Source of the DNA: Rhizobium sp. RCAM05350
GTDB taxonomy: Bacteria > Pseudomonadota > Alphaproteobacteria > Rhizobiales > Rhizobiaceae
DNA: 64,000 nucleotides
Reading direction: 5' to 3'
Assembly (NCBI GenBank): GCA_024426085.1
Contig: CP087974.1
Coordinates: 1,488,001 to 1,552,000, forward strand
The notes under the pieces were generated by a model. That model made no database searches, had not been told where the DNA came from, and saw nothing but the letters and a program-made list of their open reading frames with translations. The translations under genes were made by a program, and so were the position numbers. Shown in pieces: positions 29,405-38,990 of this stretch (positions are counted from its first letter, which is position 1; every line of letters starts with the position of its first letter).

Positions 29405-30240
29405 ATGAAACATCATCGTCTCCTAGAGAATGCGACTCATTTGGCGGCGCTGGCAAGCCTTACGGCGGTTTTTTTTATCGCCCCTGCTGCAAACGCCGCC
29501 CAGAGCGAATGGGTGAAGTCGGAAGGCGGCGCTGTCCGCATCGTTGCCGACAAGCCAAGGCCAGACGGGACCATCCCTGCCATTCTCGACATCCGGCTGA
29601 AGCCCGGCTGGAAAACCTACTGGCTCGAACCGGGTGCCAGCGGCATCCCGCCGCAGGTCACCATCGATCCACAGGACGGAATCTCCTTTTCCGGGCTGCG
29701 CTTTCCAGCACCGAAAGCCTTTCACGACGGCGTTGCAAGCTATACCGGTTACGACCACTCGGTGGCCTTCCCGCTTTCATTAAAGCGCGAAGACCGGCGA
29801 TCTCACCCCTGAGAGCCTCGGTTTTTCTGGGAATCTGCAAGAACATCTGCATTCCGGTTCAGGCCGATTTCAACTTGTCCCTGCCGGAGGGCCTTGCGGA
29901 AAATCCGCTCGACCGCGCCCGGATCGACGATGCCGTTGCGGCGCTGCCGATGGAACCTTCCGACACGTTCGAAGTGATGGCTGCCTCCTTCGATACTGCT
30001 GAAAAACGCCTGCGTGTATCGCTGATGACGCCAGCGGCGACGCCTGCCGAACTGTTCCTTGCCGGCCCGCCCGGCTACAGTTTCGGCAAGCCGGAAAATG
30101 TCACCAGCGCAGGCGGTGAGATGACGGCGGAGATCCTGGTGCGCGTTCCCGCAAAAGGGGCGGCGCTGAAGAGCGGCTCGGTGCTGCTGGTCGCCCGGGC
30201 CGGCGACCGGAGCATGCAAACCCCGCTTGCCTTTGACTGA
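29405..30240 (+). CDS. DsbD N-terminal-domain-like periplasmic protein (frameshifted)
   Basis: About 278 residues with a signal peptide (ending near NAAQSE). The fold region AILDIRLKPGWKTYWLEPG and the cysteine pair in FLGICKNICIPVQ match the periplasmic alpha domain of DsbD, which takes electrons from the membrane part and passes them to partners such as DsbC or CcmG. No membrane or thioredoxin domain follows, so this is a stand-alone version. One C is missing near 29795 (GAAGACCGGCG where GAAGACCCGGCG fits). Divergent from yqgE and upstream of a peroxiredoxin gene. Confidence 0.82.
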
Positions 30241-30319
30241 GCCAAATCTATATTCCCATCCGACCCCAACGGAGCTATAGCGCTCCGACCTTCCCGAAAA
30301 GACCTCAAGGAGTGAGACC

Positions 30320-30805
30320 GTGACCATTTCCGTCGGAGACAAGCTGCCTGCCGCCACCTTCAAGGAAAAGACCGCAGATGGCCCGGTCGAAATCACCACC
30401 GACCAGCTGTTTGCCGGCAAGAAGGTCGTGCTGTTCGCCGTTCCAGGTGCCTTCACGCCGACCTGCTCGCTCAACCATCTGCCGGGTTACCTGGAAAACT
30501 GCGATGCGATCCTTGCGCGCGGTATCGACGACATCGCCGTTGTCGCCGTCAACGACCTGCATGTGATGGGCGCCTGGGCGACCGCATCCGGCGGCATGGG
30601 TAAAATCCACTTCCTGTCCGACTGGAACGCCGCCTTCACCAAGGCGCTCGGCATGGACATCGACCTCTCCGCCGGCACGCTCGGCCTGCGCTCCAAGCGT
30701 TATTCGATGTTGGTCGAAGACGGCGTGGTGAAGACGCTGAACGTCGAGGAAAGCCCGGGCCAGGCGACAGTCTCCGCTGCCGCCGCGATGCTCGAACAGA
30801 TCTAA
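30320..30805 (+). CDS. Peroxiredoxin (Prx5-like)
   Basis: 161-residue thiol peroxidase. Start GTG 30320 with AAGGAG upstream. The peroxidatic Cys49 lies in VPGAFTPTCSLNHLPGY, the Prx5-type signature, and LHVMGAWATA and LGLRSKRYSMLVEDGVV follow the family. It reduces peroxides, usually with glutathione/glutaredoxin or thioredoxin. Frame intact. It may be co-transcribed with the DsbD-like gene 80 bases upstream. Confidence 0.92.
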   Translation: MTISVGDKLPAATFKEKTADGPVEITTDQLFAGKKVVLFAVPGAFTPTCSLNHLPGYLENCDAILARGIDDIAVVAVNDLHVMGAWATASGGMGKIHFLSDWNAAFTKALGMDIDLSAGTLGLRSKRYSMLVEDGVVKTLNVEESPGQATVSAAAAMLEQI

Positions 30806-30830
30806 CCCTGAACAGGCGTAGCCCGGCCGT

Positions 30831-31713
30831 TCAGTTGTCCGGCCGGGCGCGCATTTCCTGCATCAGCCAGCGTTCCAGAGCCAGCGCGTCCGGCCTCCCT
30901 GCCAGATGCGGGGCGATCCACAGCACCAGGCGGCGGGGGCCAGGCCGGAAGCCGAAAGGCGCCACGAGCCGTCCTGAGGCAAGCTGGTCCAGCACCAGCA
31001 TCTGCGGCACCGTCGCAACGCCCAGCCCGCAGGCGGCAGCGTGGATCAGCAGATAGAAATGATCGAAGCTCGATCGCGGCTCAAGCACCAGATCGGTCTC
31101 ACCCGCCACAACCTGCCAGTCATACCAGGCCTGCGGCCGGGTGCGGGTGGACAGAAGCAGGGCCGCCTCCGGATCCTTTGGTTGCGAAAGCTGTACCTGC
31201 GCCAGATATTCCGGCGAGCACACCGGTCCGATCGCCTCGCCGCCCAATTCCCGTATCACCGCATCCTCCGGCGGCTCGATCACGCTGGAGCGGATCGCCA
31301 TCCCGATCTTGTCGCGCATGAAGTCGATCCGGTCGTAGTTCATGTTGAACTGCAGTTCGATCTGCGGGTGAAGCTCGTGGAACTGACCGATGCGCGGAAT
31401 GATCCAGCCCATCATGATCGAGGACGAGCAGGACAGCGTCAGCGGCCCCGGCCGCACACGCTCGACACTTGCCTGGATCAGGGTGAAGGCGCTTGCCAGC
31501 CCCTCGGCCAAACGCGCCCTCCTGGGTCGGCTCCGTCGAGCGTGCCTTCCGGTTGACCAGAAGAACGCCGAGCGTTTCCTCCAATGCCTTGATATGCCGG
31601 CTGACGGCGCCGTGGGTGACGAACAGCTCATCGGCAGCGAGCGTCATCGACCGATGCCGCGCGGTGGCCTCGAAAGCTTTGAGGGCGTTCAATGATGGCA
31701 TCGTCTTGCTCAC
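30831..31713 (-). CDS. LysR-family transcriptional regulator, GcvA-like (frameshifted)
   Basis: About 294 residues. Start GTG 31711-31713 (MSKTMPSLNALKAFEATAR). The DNA-binding helix-turn-helix is MTLAADELFVTHGAVSRHIK; the effector domain includes SSIMMGWIIPRIGQF and AAACGLGVATVPQMLV. Two bases are missing near 31513 (GGCGCGTTTGG where GGCGCGCGTTTGG fits). It is divergent from an MFS transporter gene across a LysR-type box, so it probably regulates it. Confidence 0.88.
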
Positions 31714-31730
31714 GGGCGACCTCCGGATAC

Positions 31731-31749
31731 ATGTGATTTTTTCTCACAT
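31731..31749. promoter_or_regulatory. LysR-type box between LysR and MFS genes
   Basis: ATGTGA (31731-31736) and TCACAT (31744-31749) form an inverted repeat with a 7-base spacer, and T31734/A31746 satisfy T-N11-A. It lies 18 bases upstream of the LysR start in the divergent region. It resembles a CRP site but the spacer is 7, not 6. Inference: autoregulatory and activator site of the LysR protein. Confidence 0.55.
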
Positions 31750-31925
31750 CACGGCGAGATTAAATCGATTGCCGCAGACCTATACATTCCTTTAGGACTT
31801 GCGGCAATTTGAAGGCGCATGCGTATCGAGACGAGTCGTGGAAGGGAAAATGGAGTTTCCACTCTGTCATCGGCGCTGAAACACGGTGCTGCCGGAGAAT
31901 CCTTGCAACCAAGGGAGGAGCTTTC

Positions 31926-33262
31926 ATGCATTCCAAGACCCCCGAAATGTCACAGGTCGAACGATCGGCCATCGCCAAGGTGTCGATGCGGCTGGTGCCG
32001 TTCATCGCGCTGATGTTCTTCATCAACTTCCTCGATCGCACGGCGATCTCGTTTGCCGGCCCGAACGGGATGACGCAGGACCTGGCGCTGACGGCCGCCC
32101 AGTTCGGCTTTGCCGCCGGCATCTTCTTCTTCGGCTACATCGTGCTCGAAATCCCGAGCAACCTTGCGCTTCACAAATATGGCGCCCGGCGCTGGCTTGC
32201 CCGCATCATGGTCACCTGGGGTATCGTCGCGCTTCTGTTCACCTGGGTCAGCAGCGCCACGGAACTCTATGTCCTGCGCTTCCTACTCGGCGTTGCAGAA
32301 GCCGGCTTTTCCCCGGCGCGATCCTGTTTCTCAGCATGTGGGTGCCTGCCCGCCATCGCAACAAGATTCTAGCGCTGTTCTATCTGGCCCAGCCGCTGAC
32401 AACCGTCATCGGCGCACTGCTCGCGGCCATGCTGATCCAGGCGCATGGTGCATTCGGGCTTGAGGGCTGGCGGATCATGTTCTTCGGCGTCGCCATTCCC
32501 GCCATTGTCGTCGGCATCATCGCCTGGTTCTATCTCGCCGACCGGCCGGATGACGCCACGTGGCTGACGCAGGACGAGAAGAACTGGCTGAACAGGGAAC
32601 TCGCCAGCGAGGACAAGGCCAAGACCGCCGCCCACGGCCGCATGACCCGCCTTGCCTTTACCGATGGGCGCGTCTGGCTGCTTTCGGTGATCTATTTCGG
32701 CTTGATCTACGGTCTCTACGCACTGGCCTTCTTCCTGCCGACAATCATTGCCGGTTTCGAGGCTAAATTCGGCACCAAGTTCGACGTGTTCGACAAGGGC
32801 CTGATCACCGCCATTCCGTATCTTCCGGCGGCAGTGGCACTGTTCTTCTGGAGCCGCGATGCCTCCAAGCGTGGCGTCAAGGCGTGGCATATCGGCGTCC
32901 CGGCATTGACCGGCGCGATCAGCATTCCGATCGCGCTCTACATGGGCTCGCCGGAAGCGACCATTCTGGTCATCACCATCACGGCCTGCTCGATCTTCGC
33001 AGCGCTTCCGAACTTCTGGGCGATCCCCTCGCGCTTCCTGACCGGCCCGGCCGCCGCCGCCGGCATCGCCCTGATCAACACGATCGGCAATATCGTGGGC
33101 TTTGCGGCTCCCTATATCACCGGTCTGGTCAAGGATCTGACCGGCGTCTACGAGCTGCCGATGTTCATCGTTGGCGGATTGTTGTTGCTATCGGCGATCC
33201 TTGCCTTTTCGCTCGGCGGCCGCGTTCAGGAACCGGCCGTCGCCGCTGCTGCTGCGGGATAA
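31926..33262 (+). CDS. MFS transporter, anion:cation symporter (ACS) family (frameshifted)
   Basis: Twelve-helix transporter of about 445 residues. Start ATG 31926 with GGGAGGAG upstream. Family marks: MFFINFLDRTAISFAGP, GYIVLEIPSNLALHKYGARR and the second-half VWLLSVIYFGLIYGLYAL. One T is missing near 32316 (GGCTTTTCCCC where GGCTTTTTCCCC fits). ACS members carry organic acids such as tartrate, phthalate or glucarate; the substrate is unknown. Divergent LysR gene is the likely regulator. Confidence 0.88.
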
Positions 33263-33343
33263 ACGGGATATCCATCCTGGAGCCTGCATGCGCGAAGGCA
33301 TGCGGGCAAGGTTGGTAATCTGTGCGAGAGGCATCCCCATCCG

Positions 33344-33457
33344 CCGTCATTCCGGACTTATTCCGAGATTCTGCCAGCTCAAGTCTTTGAGCTGGCAGAA
33401 TCTTTGGTCGACGGACGTCTGCTCGCTGGATCCCTGCCCCAAGGGCGAGGATGACGG
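33344..33457. repeat. Palindromic intergenic element with a 17-bp perfect hairpin
   Basis: AGATTCTGCCAGCTCAA (33366-33382) pairs perfectly with 33387-33403 around a GTCT loop. Outer arms CCGTCAT (33344-33350) and ATGACGG (33451-33457) are also complementary. There is no T run. The pattern CCGTCATTCCGG ... GGATCCCTG ... GATGACGG is like short palindromic intergenic repeats of rhizobia; the match is from memory, not a search. Confidence 0.6.
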
Positions 33458-33477
33458 TGGGCAGTCTCAACCCGCAA

Positions 33478-34101
33478 CTACGTCAACAGATCCGAAAAGC
33501 TCTCCGGTGCTGTCCTCGCCGCGCGCTCGGCCGGCAGATAGTGAAGCCCGACGACGCCGTTCTCATAGGCATCGGCGCTGATCAGCTGAAAATCGCTCGT
33601 CTCCGGCAATACCGAGAACCACGCGATCCCCGGCGAGACGATAGGGTAGACGAAGAAATAAAACGCATCGACCAGCCCTAGCGCGATGACCGATCGTGCA
33701 AAGCTCGCACCACCGGACAGGTGGATGTCGCCGCCCCGTTGCGCCTTCAGGCTCACGAGATACGCCGCCAATTCACCATCGCTGCCAACGACGACCTGCT
33801 CCGTGTTGTCCCATTTGGTCAGCGGATGCGTGCCGGTTCTTGAAAAGACCAGTTTTTTGTAATCCCGCATCCGGCGCGCCATCGTGCGATTGGTCTCGGT
33901 ACCAACATGCTCGGACAGGGCGCCCGGCCAATAGGCGGCCATTTCTTCATAGGTCGCTCGTCCAACCAGCACGGTGTCATAGGTCCCGTAGAGGCTGTCG
34001 ATGGCGCGATACTGGTCGTCCCCGACGCCCTTGAGCCAGGCCATCGGGTCATCAAGACGACCGTTGAGGGTCGTCATCATCTGAAGAACAATCTTGCGCA
34101 T
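33478..34101 (-). CDS. RibD C-terminal / dihydrofolate-reductase-like protein
   Basis: 207-residue protein of the RibD_C/DHFR-like fold: MRKIVLQMMTTLNGRLDDPM, TVLVGRATYEEMAAYWPG, KKLVFSRTG and GGDIHLSGGASFARSVIALG (NADPH-binding region), FFVYPIVSPG. It is probably an NADPH-dependent reductase of unknown substrate rather than the riboflavin enzyme itself. Frame intact. Third gene of the ArsR - SRPBCC - RibD operon. Confidence 0.88.
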   Translation of the reverse strand: MRKIVLQMMTTLNGRLDDPMAWLKGVGDDQYRAIDSLYGTYDTVLVGRATYEEMAAYWPGALSEHVGTETNRTMARRMRDYKKLVFSRTGTHPLTKWDNTEQVVVGSDGELAAYLVSLKAQRGGDIHLSGGASFARSVIALGLVDAFYFFVYPIVSPGIAWFSVLPETSDFQLISADAYENGVVGLHYLPAERAARTAPESFSDLLT

Positions 34102-34113
34102 GACAGGCCGCCC

Positions 34114-34592
34114 CTATTGCACGCGCTGTTCGACCAGCTTTGCAAGCTGCCCGATCACCGTGCCCCAGCCGTCGAAAAGCCCAGTTCCTCATGCATGTTC
34201 CGGTCGGCATTGCTCTTGTGCATAACATGGGCGGCGTAGTCAGTGCCCTGCGGATGATCGCGCAGCGTGATGATGGCCGTCATGAACGGCTGCTCGGCCG
34301 GCCGCCATCCGCCAAGCAGCGCATTGGTGAAGACGATCTTTTCGCCCTCCTCGACGGCGAGGAAACAGGCGCTCAGATGCGGCTGGAATTCGCCGCCGTT
34401 TTCACTCATCTGCGTGATGAAAGCCCCGCCCGGACGCAGGTCCATTGTGACGACTTTGCATCTGGCCGGTTCCGGTATCCACCATTGCTCGAAGCTTCGC
34501 GGGTCGGTCCAGGCATTCCAGATCAGCGATCGTGGCGCCTTGATGACGCGCGAAATCGTCAGGTCGAGTTCCGGATTGAGAGGTATGCTCAT
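34114..34592 (-). CDS. SRPBCC (AHSA1-like) domain protein (frameshifted at C-terminus)
   Basis: About 159 residues: ISRVIKAPRSLIWNAWTDP, FEQWWIPEPARCKVV and GGAFITQMSENGGEF are typical of the AHSA1/SRPBCC ligand-binding fold. One T is missing at 34174-34179 (GGGCTTTTCG where GGGCTTTTTCG fits); restored, the end is DGWGTVIGQLAKLVEQRVQ with TAG at 34114. The start is one base after the ArsR stop. Such ArsR-SRPBCC pairs are common and of unknown ligand. Confidence 0.87.
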
Positions 34593-34593
34593 T

Positions 34594-34932
34594 TCAATCT
34601 CCTTTTGCCTGAGCCTTGGTGACGAATTGCTCCAGCCTGTCGGTGCGGCCTTCCCATAGCGCCCGCTGCGCCGACAGCCACGTTTCGACGGCGGCGAACT
34701 GCTTTTTCTCGATGACGCAGGTCCTGACCCGGCCTTGCTTGCGGGTCTGGATCAGGCCGCTGCCTTCGAGGAGATGAATGTGCTTCATGAATGACGGCAG
34801 GGCCATGTCGAAAGGTTTGGCGAGGTCGCTGATGCTGGCCGGCCCATGCCCCAGTCGCGCCAGCACGGCACGGCGGGTGGGGTCGGCAAGCGCCTGGAAG
34901 ACGCCGTTGAGCTGTTCCGAATACTGAGCCAT
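34594..34932 (-). CDS. ArsR-family regulator (SdpR-like)
   Basis: 112-residue winged-helix repressor. Start ATG 34930-34932 (MAQYSEQLNGVFQALADPTR), the usual family start. DNA-binding region: DPTRRAVLARLGHGPASISD, FDMALPSFMKHIHLLEG. No metal-site cysteines, as in the SdpR-type group. The stop is followed after one base by the SRPBCC start. An inverted repeat directly upstream fits autoregulation. Confidence 0.9.
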   Translation of the reverse strand: MAQYSEQLNGVFQALADPTRRAVLARLGHGPASISDLAKPFDMALPSFMKHIHLLEGSGLIQTRKQGRVRTCVIEKKQFAAVETWLSAQRALWEGRTDRLEQFVTKAQAKGD

Positions 34933-34949
34933 AAGGCTAAGTATCACTC

Positions 34950-34981
34950 CTGAACACTTAGATCAAGAGCTAAGTGTTCAG
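34950..34981. promoter_or_regulatory. 12-bp inverted repeat, probable operator of the ArsR operon
   Basis: CTGAACACTTAG (34950-34961) and CTAAGTGTTCAG (34970-34981) are exact reverse complements with an 8-base spacer, 18 bases upstream of the ArsR start. A further GCTAAGT half site lies at 34936-34942. Position fits repression of the ArsR - SRPBCC - RibD operon. Confidence 0.65.
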
Positions 34982-35086
34982 ATCGAACCACCATGTCCTT
35001 GACTTGAACGGACATCCTGTCAGGCTGCGACCAGCGTGCCCCGCGGTTCCATTTTCTGCCTTCGAGCAAGCGTTCTGGAGATCACG

Positions 35087-35353
35087 ATGAAGACGTTTCT
35101 GCGTATTGCTGCTGCTTGTGCGGCTGTGACGATCGCCGGACAGGCCGCGGCCAAGATCCCGATGGTCAATGCCACCTGCCCCGGCAAGATCGAGGTTCAC
35201 GCTGATCAGGGCGGACCGATCTACATCAACGAGAACTTTTACGAAGCCAAGGGCAGTGGCGTCACCATCTCGCTCAGCATCAATCCCGATGGGTCCCCTG
35301 CCGTTTCCTATACCGGCAAGGGCGGCGCCAATGGCGTTTGCACAGTCAAATAA
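35087..35353 (+). CDS. Small secreted protein of unknown function
   Basis: 88-residue protein with a signal peptide (MKTFLRIAAACAAVTIAG, cleavage near AAAK) and two cysteines (ATCPGK and GVCTVK) that could form a disulfide across a compact beta-rich domain. Start ATG 35087 with GGAG upstream. I do not recognise a family. The VOC gene follows after 14 bases. Confidence 0.7.
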   Translation: MKTFLRIAAACAAVTIAGQAAAKIPMVNATCPGKIEVHADQGGPIYINENFYEAKGSGVTISLSINPDGSPAVSYTGKGGANGVCTVK

Positions 35354-35367
35354 TCCGCAGAGGCCCC

Positions 35368-35770
35368 ATGAACCAAAGTCTTGCCCTGATCGCCCTCGTC
35401 GTTCGCGACTATGACGAAGCGATCGATTTCTACGTCACCAAGCTCGGCTTCGTACTGGTCGAGGACAGCTACCAGCCGGAGCAGAACAAGCGCTGGGTCG
35501 TCGTCAGGCCACCCGGCGACGGCAGCGCCTCTCTGCTTCTGGCACAGGCTTCCTCGGAGCATCAGGAAAGCTTCATCGGTAACCAGGCCGGCGGCCGCGT
35601 CTTCCCTGTTCCTGCAGACCGACGATTTCTGGCGGGATCATGCGAAGATGGTCGAGACCGGCATCCGCTTTATCCACGAGCCGAAAGAGGCCCCCTACGG
35701 CATCGTCGCCGTGTTCGAGGACCTCTACGGAAACCTGTGGGATCTGGTTGAGTTCACCGACGGACGCTAG
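35368..35770 (+). CDS. VOC-family (glyoxalase/dioxygenase fold) protein (frameshifted)
   Basis: About 134 residues: SLALIALVVRDYDEAIDFYV, then a metal-ligand-like Glu region and EDLYGNLWDLVEF at the end. This is the standard two-module VOC fold. One C too many near 35606 (GTCTTCCCTG where GTCTTCCTG fits) breaks the frame. Substrate unknown. Start ATG 35368 has AGAGG upstream. Confidence 0.87.
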
Positions 35771-35800
35771 GCTCTACAGGTTTTTGATCGTGTCGAACCT

Positions 35801-37325
35801 TTATTCGACCAGCTCAAAATCGCCCGGCTTCCAAGTCTTGTCGAACCATGGCTCTAGCGGCGCGTAGAGCCGCAGCAGCGAATTCCAGCCCTTGCCGGGC
35901 ATGGTCTGGATCCAGTTGGCTTCCTCTCCAGCCGGCGCCTTTGGAGAGAACCAGACCGTGACGGAGCCATCGGCATTCTTCTTGATGCCGGGCTGGTTGC
36001 TGTCGAGGCCGGCAAGCTTCTGGTCGGTTTCAAGCATTGAGCGCGTCTGGTTGTCGTAGACCGTAAACGACCAGAACTGACCGACAGGGATGGGCGCAGG
36101 CAAGGTAATTTTGTAGGTCTTGCCGCCGTCGAGATAAGCCCCTGTCTTGTCACGCGCCGCAAACGCATAGGCCGATCCGGTTCCGGGCTTGGCATCCGCC
36201 ATCGCCGGCGTGATGCCGGTCGCCGCATAATGGAACATCGTGCGCGCATCCAACATGCGTTCGCCGTTATTCAGGAACTGATAGCTGTTGCCGATAAAGC
36301 CGTTGTTCCACTGCCGGTCGGGGTAGAACTTGGCTCGCTTGTCGCGCGGAGCAAACAGCATCGATCGCGCTGTTGCATTGCCGACAGCAACGGCGTCCAC
36401 AAGGATGGATTTCATCCGTTCGTCCGGCGCAAAGGGCTGGCCTTTCTTGATTCCGATCGACGCAAAGAGGCCGACCGCTTCCGGGTCAAACGCATCCGCG
36501 GGCTCGGACTGGATGACAGCGTTCAGTTCTTCATAGAAATGAAAATCACCGGCATGGATCGTATTGAACTGCTTGCCCGACGTGTTGACGAAGGTCGTAT
36601 CGGGTGGCGTGGCCGCCGACGAAAGCGGATAGATGCGGGCATGGTCCCTGACGTTCTTGACCGCCGCCGCGATATCGCCATCCTTCACAAAGGCACGGTA
36701 GAGGACAAGATTGGTATTGGTCGGCGTTTTGGTGACAAAATAGCCGTCCGCGGGAACCTCGCCGCTATAGCCCGGCGGCACGAAGAGGTATTTGCCGCCC
36801 TTGCCTCTGTCCGGTCCGATCAGACCGACATCCGTTACATAACGGAAGTAGGCATCGTCCACTGGCCCAAGCACGCCCGGTGGCACTTGCGTGACCATCG
36901 GCCCGTCCTTGAGATCGAGGCAGAAGAAGACATAGACCGTCGTCGAGTTCGGCGTGAGAAACAGGGACCGCGCATCCATCAGGTCTTCCGTGATGGCAAT
37001 TCCCTTGTTCTTTTCAACCCCGGCGTCCTCGAAGCCCTTGCACAGGGCGTAAACCGACGCAGCCGGCATGCCGGTCAGGAACGTTTCTGACGCCGCGCGC
37101 AAAATCGATATTGTCATAGACCTTCTGAACCGTGTCCTCGTTGGGAAGCCCATCGAAGAACTTGAGCGTACCGATCCGCGTTTCGACCGTATCGGGGGTC
37201 TGGATGCTGGACGGCACCTTGGCGGCGTATTTGGTGGGCTGCAGCGCCCAGGATGGCACCCCGGCTGCTGAGAAAAGCAATGCAAACGCAAGCGTCCGAA
37301 CGATCCTGATCATCACCGTCTCCAT
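35801..37325 (-). CDS. DUF1254/DUF1214 exported protein (frameshifted)
   Basis: About 507 residues, exported (signal MIRIVRTLAFALLFSAAGVP; start 37325 or the in-frame ATG at 37313). N-terminal DUF1254 (GMPAASVYALCKGFED, NSTTVYVFFCLDLKDGPMV) and C-terminal DUF1214 (PVGQFWSFTVYDNQTRSMLE, KAPAGEEANWIQTMPGKGW). One base is inserted at 37088 (plus strand TTTCTGACG where TTTCGACG fits). The family is widespread and exported but its activity is not established. It stands alone, facing rnhA's 3' side. Confidence 0.9.
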
Positions 37326-37489
37326 CCCAAAACACTGAAATCCGACCCGCGCGGTAACGCGGCTGACCGCCGCGGAACCTGCCGGATTTCCACTCTGGAA
37401 TGAAGTACGTTACGGTTACAGAGCGCCTTTTTGGGTGGACGGGATATTTCCCGACCTCCACCCGAGCGGTGCCCTGCTTGCCCGGTGCT

Positions 37490-37935
37490 CTACCGCTTCT
37501 TCTTGAACGGCTCCATACCCTTGCAGGGCCAGTTCGTCGGCGCGTTCATTTTCCGGGTGGCCGGCATGGCCCTTGACCCAGTGCCAGGTGACCTTGTGGC
37601 TCTGGTTGGCGGCATCGAGCGCCTGCCAGAGTTCGCCGTTCTTCACCGGCTTCTTGTCGGCGGTCTTCCAGCCGTTCTTCTTCCAGCCGTGGATCCACTT
37701 GCCGATGCCGTCCATGACGTATTTCAGAATCGGTATAGAGATCGACCTCGCACTGCGTCTTCAGGCTGGTAAGCGCGGTGATTGCCGCCAGCAGTTCCAT
37801 GCGGTTGTTGGTGGTTTCCGCTTCGCCGCCGCACAGGTCCTTCTCGGTCTCGCCATAGCGCAGCACGGCGCCCCAGCCGCCCGGCCCCGGATTTCCGGAG
37901 CAGGCGCCATCGGTGAAGATATCGACATGTTTCAT
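37490..37935 (-). CDS. rnhA: Ribonuclease HI (two frameshifts)
   Basis: Degrades RNA in RNA-DNA hybrids. About 148 residues. The acidic active site is complete: Asp in [18 protein letters not shown], Glu in NNRMELLAA, Asp in VDLYTDS, Asp in NERADELA. Two insertions break the frame: at 37726 (gene strand GATTCTGAAA where GATTCGAAA fits) and at 37525 (GCCCTGCAAG where GCCCGCAAG fits); corrected, it ends [10 protein letters not shown] with TAG at 37490. Start ATG 37933-37935 overlaps the thrB stop (ATGA). Confidence 0.93.
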
Positions 37936-38912
37936 GCGGGCATTGTCTCTTGGGTCAGGCCGTATTCGGCAGCAGTTGCGACGGAGCGGTGGAATTGCAG
38001 CTTCTTCAGGTATTCGAGCGGGTCTTTCTTCACCACCAGGGCACCGGCCGGCGTCATCAGCCAGTCGTAGAGCCGCGTCAGGAAGAACCGCAGGGCGGAG
38101 CCGCGGGCAAGCAGCGGCAAGGCTGCGATCTCGGCTGACGTCAGTGGCCGGACGCTCTGATAGCCCTGAGAGCAACGCCATGCCCTTGGTGATGTTGAAG
38201 GCGCCGTCCTTTTCGAAGCACCAGGCATTCAGGCAGACAGAGACGTCATAGGCGAGCAGGTCGTTGCAGGCGAAATAGAAGTCGATCAGGCCGGAAAGCC
38301 CGTCACCGAGGAAAAGACGTTGTCGGGGAAGAGATCGGCATGGATGACGCCTTCCGGCAGGTCCTTTGGCCAATTGGCTTCGAGGAAATCCAGTTCATCG
38401 GCGATCTCGGTCTTCAGTCCCGGTTGTACCTCGTCGGCGCGGTCGCTCGAATTGTTCCAGAGCGGCCGCCAGCCGTTGACCGACAGCGCATTGGGGCGGC
38501 GGATCTCGAAACCCTCGCCGGCCACATGCATGGCTGCCAGCGCCTTGCCGACTTCGCGGCAGTGGTTGGCATCGGGCTTGCGCAGCCACATGCCTTCCAG
38601 GAACGAGATGACGGCAGCCGGACGGCCGGACAGGTGGCCGAGCAGTTCGCCATCGGCACGTGGCAAAGGCAGCGGGCAGGAAAGCCCCTTGTCGGCGAGA
38701 TGGTGCATCAAGCCAAGAAAGAACGGCAGGTCGTTCTGATCCACCCGCTTTTCATAGAGCGTTAGGATGTAGGAACCCTTGGTGGTGTGCAGCAGGAAAT
38801 TGGTGTTTTCAACGCCTTCGGCGATGCCCTTGTAGGACGTCAGTGTGCCGACGTCGTAGGCGGTCAGAAAACGGGTGAGATCGTCTTCCGTGATGTCGGT
38901 GTAAACTGCCAC
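37932..38912 (-). CDS. thrB: Homoserine kinase, aminoglycoside-phosphotransferase fold (two frameshifts)
   Basis: Phosphorylates homoserine for threonine synthesis, feeding ThrC (15.7 kb). About 326 residues, start GTG 38910-38912 ([20 protein letters not shown]). Marks of the alphaproteobacterial Thr[21 protein letters not shown], catalytic loop [12 protein letters not shown] and [17 protein letters not shown]. One T is missing near 38313 (TTTTCC where TTTTTCC fits) and one G is extra near 38165 (CAGGGCTATC). The stop overlaps rnhA. It lies downstream of ispH on the same strand. Confidence 0.92.
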
Positions 38913-38990
38913 TGTCGTTCCACTCTCTTCGGGAATTGTTATTCTACTGCACCCTGGCGAGCGCGGGGAAACTGGAAGGCGGAGCGCGTC

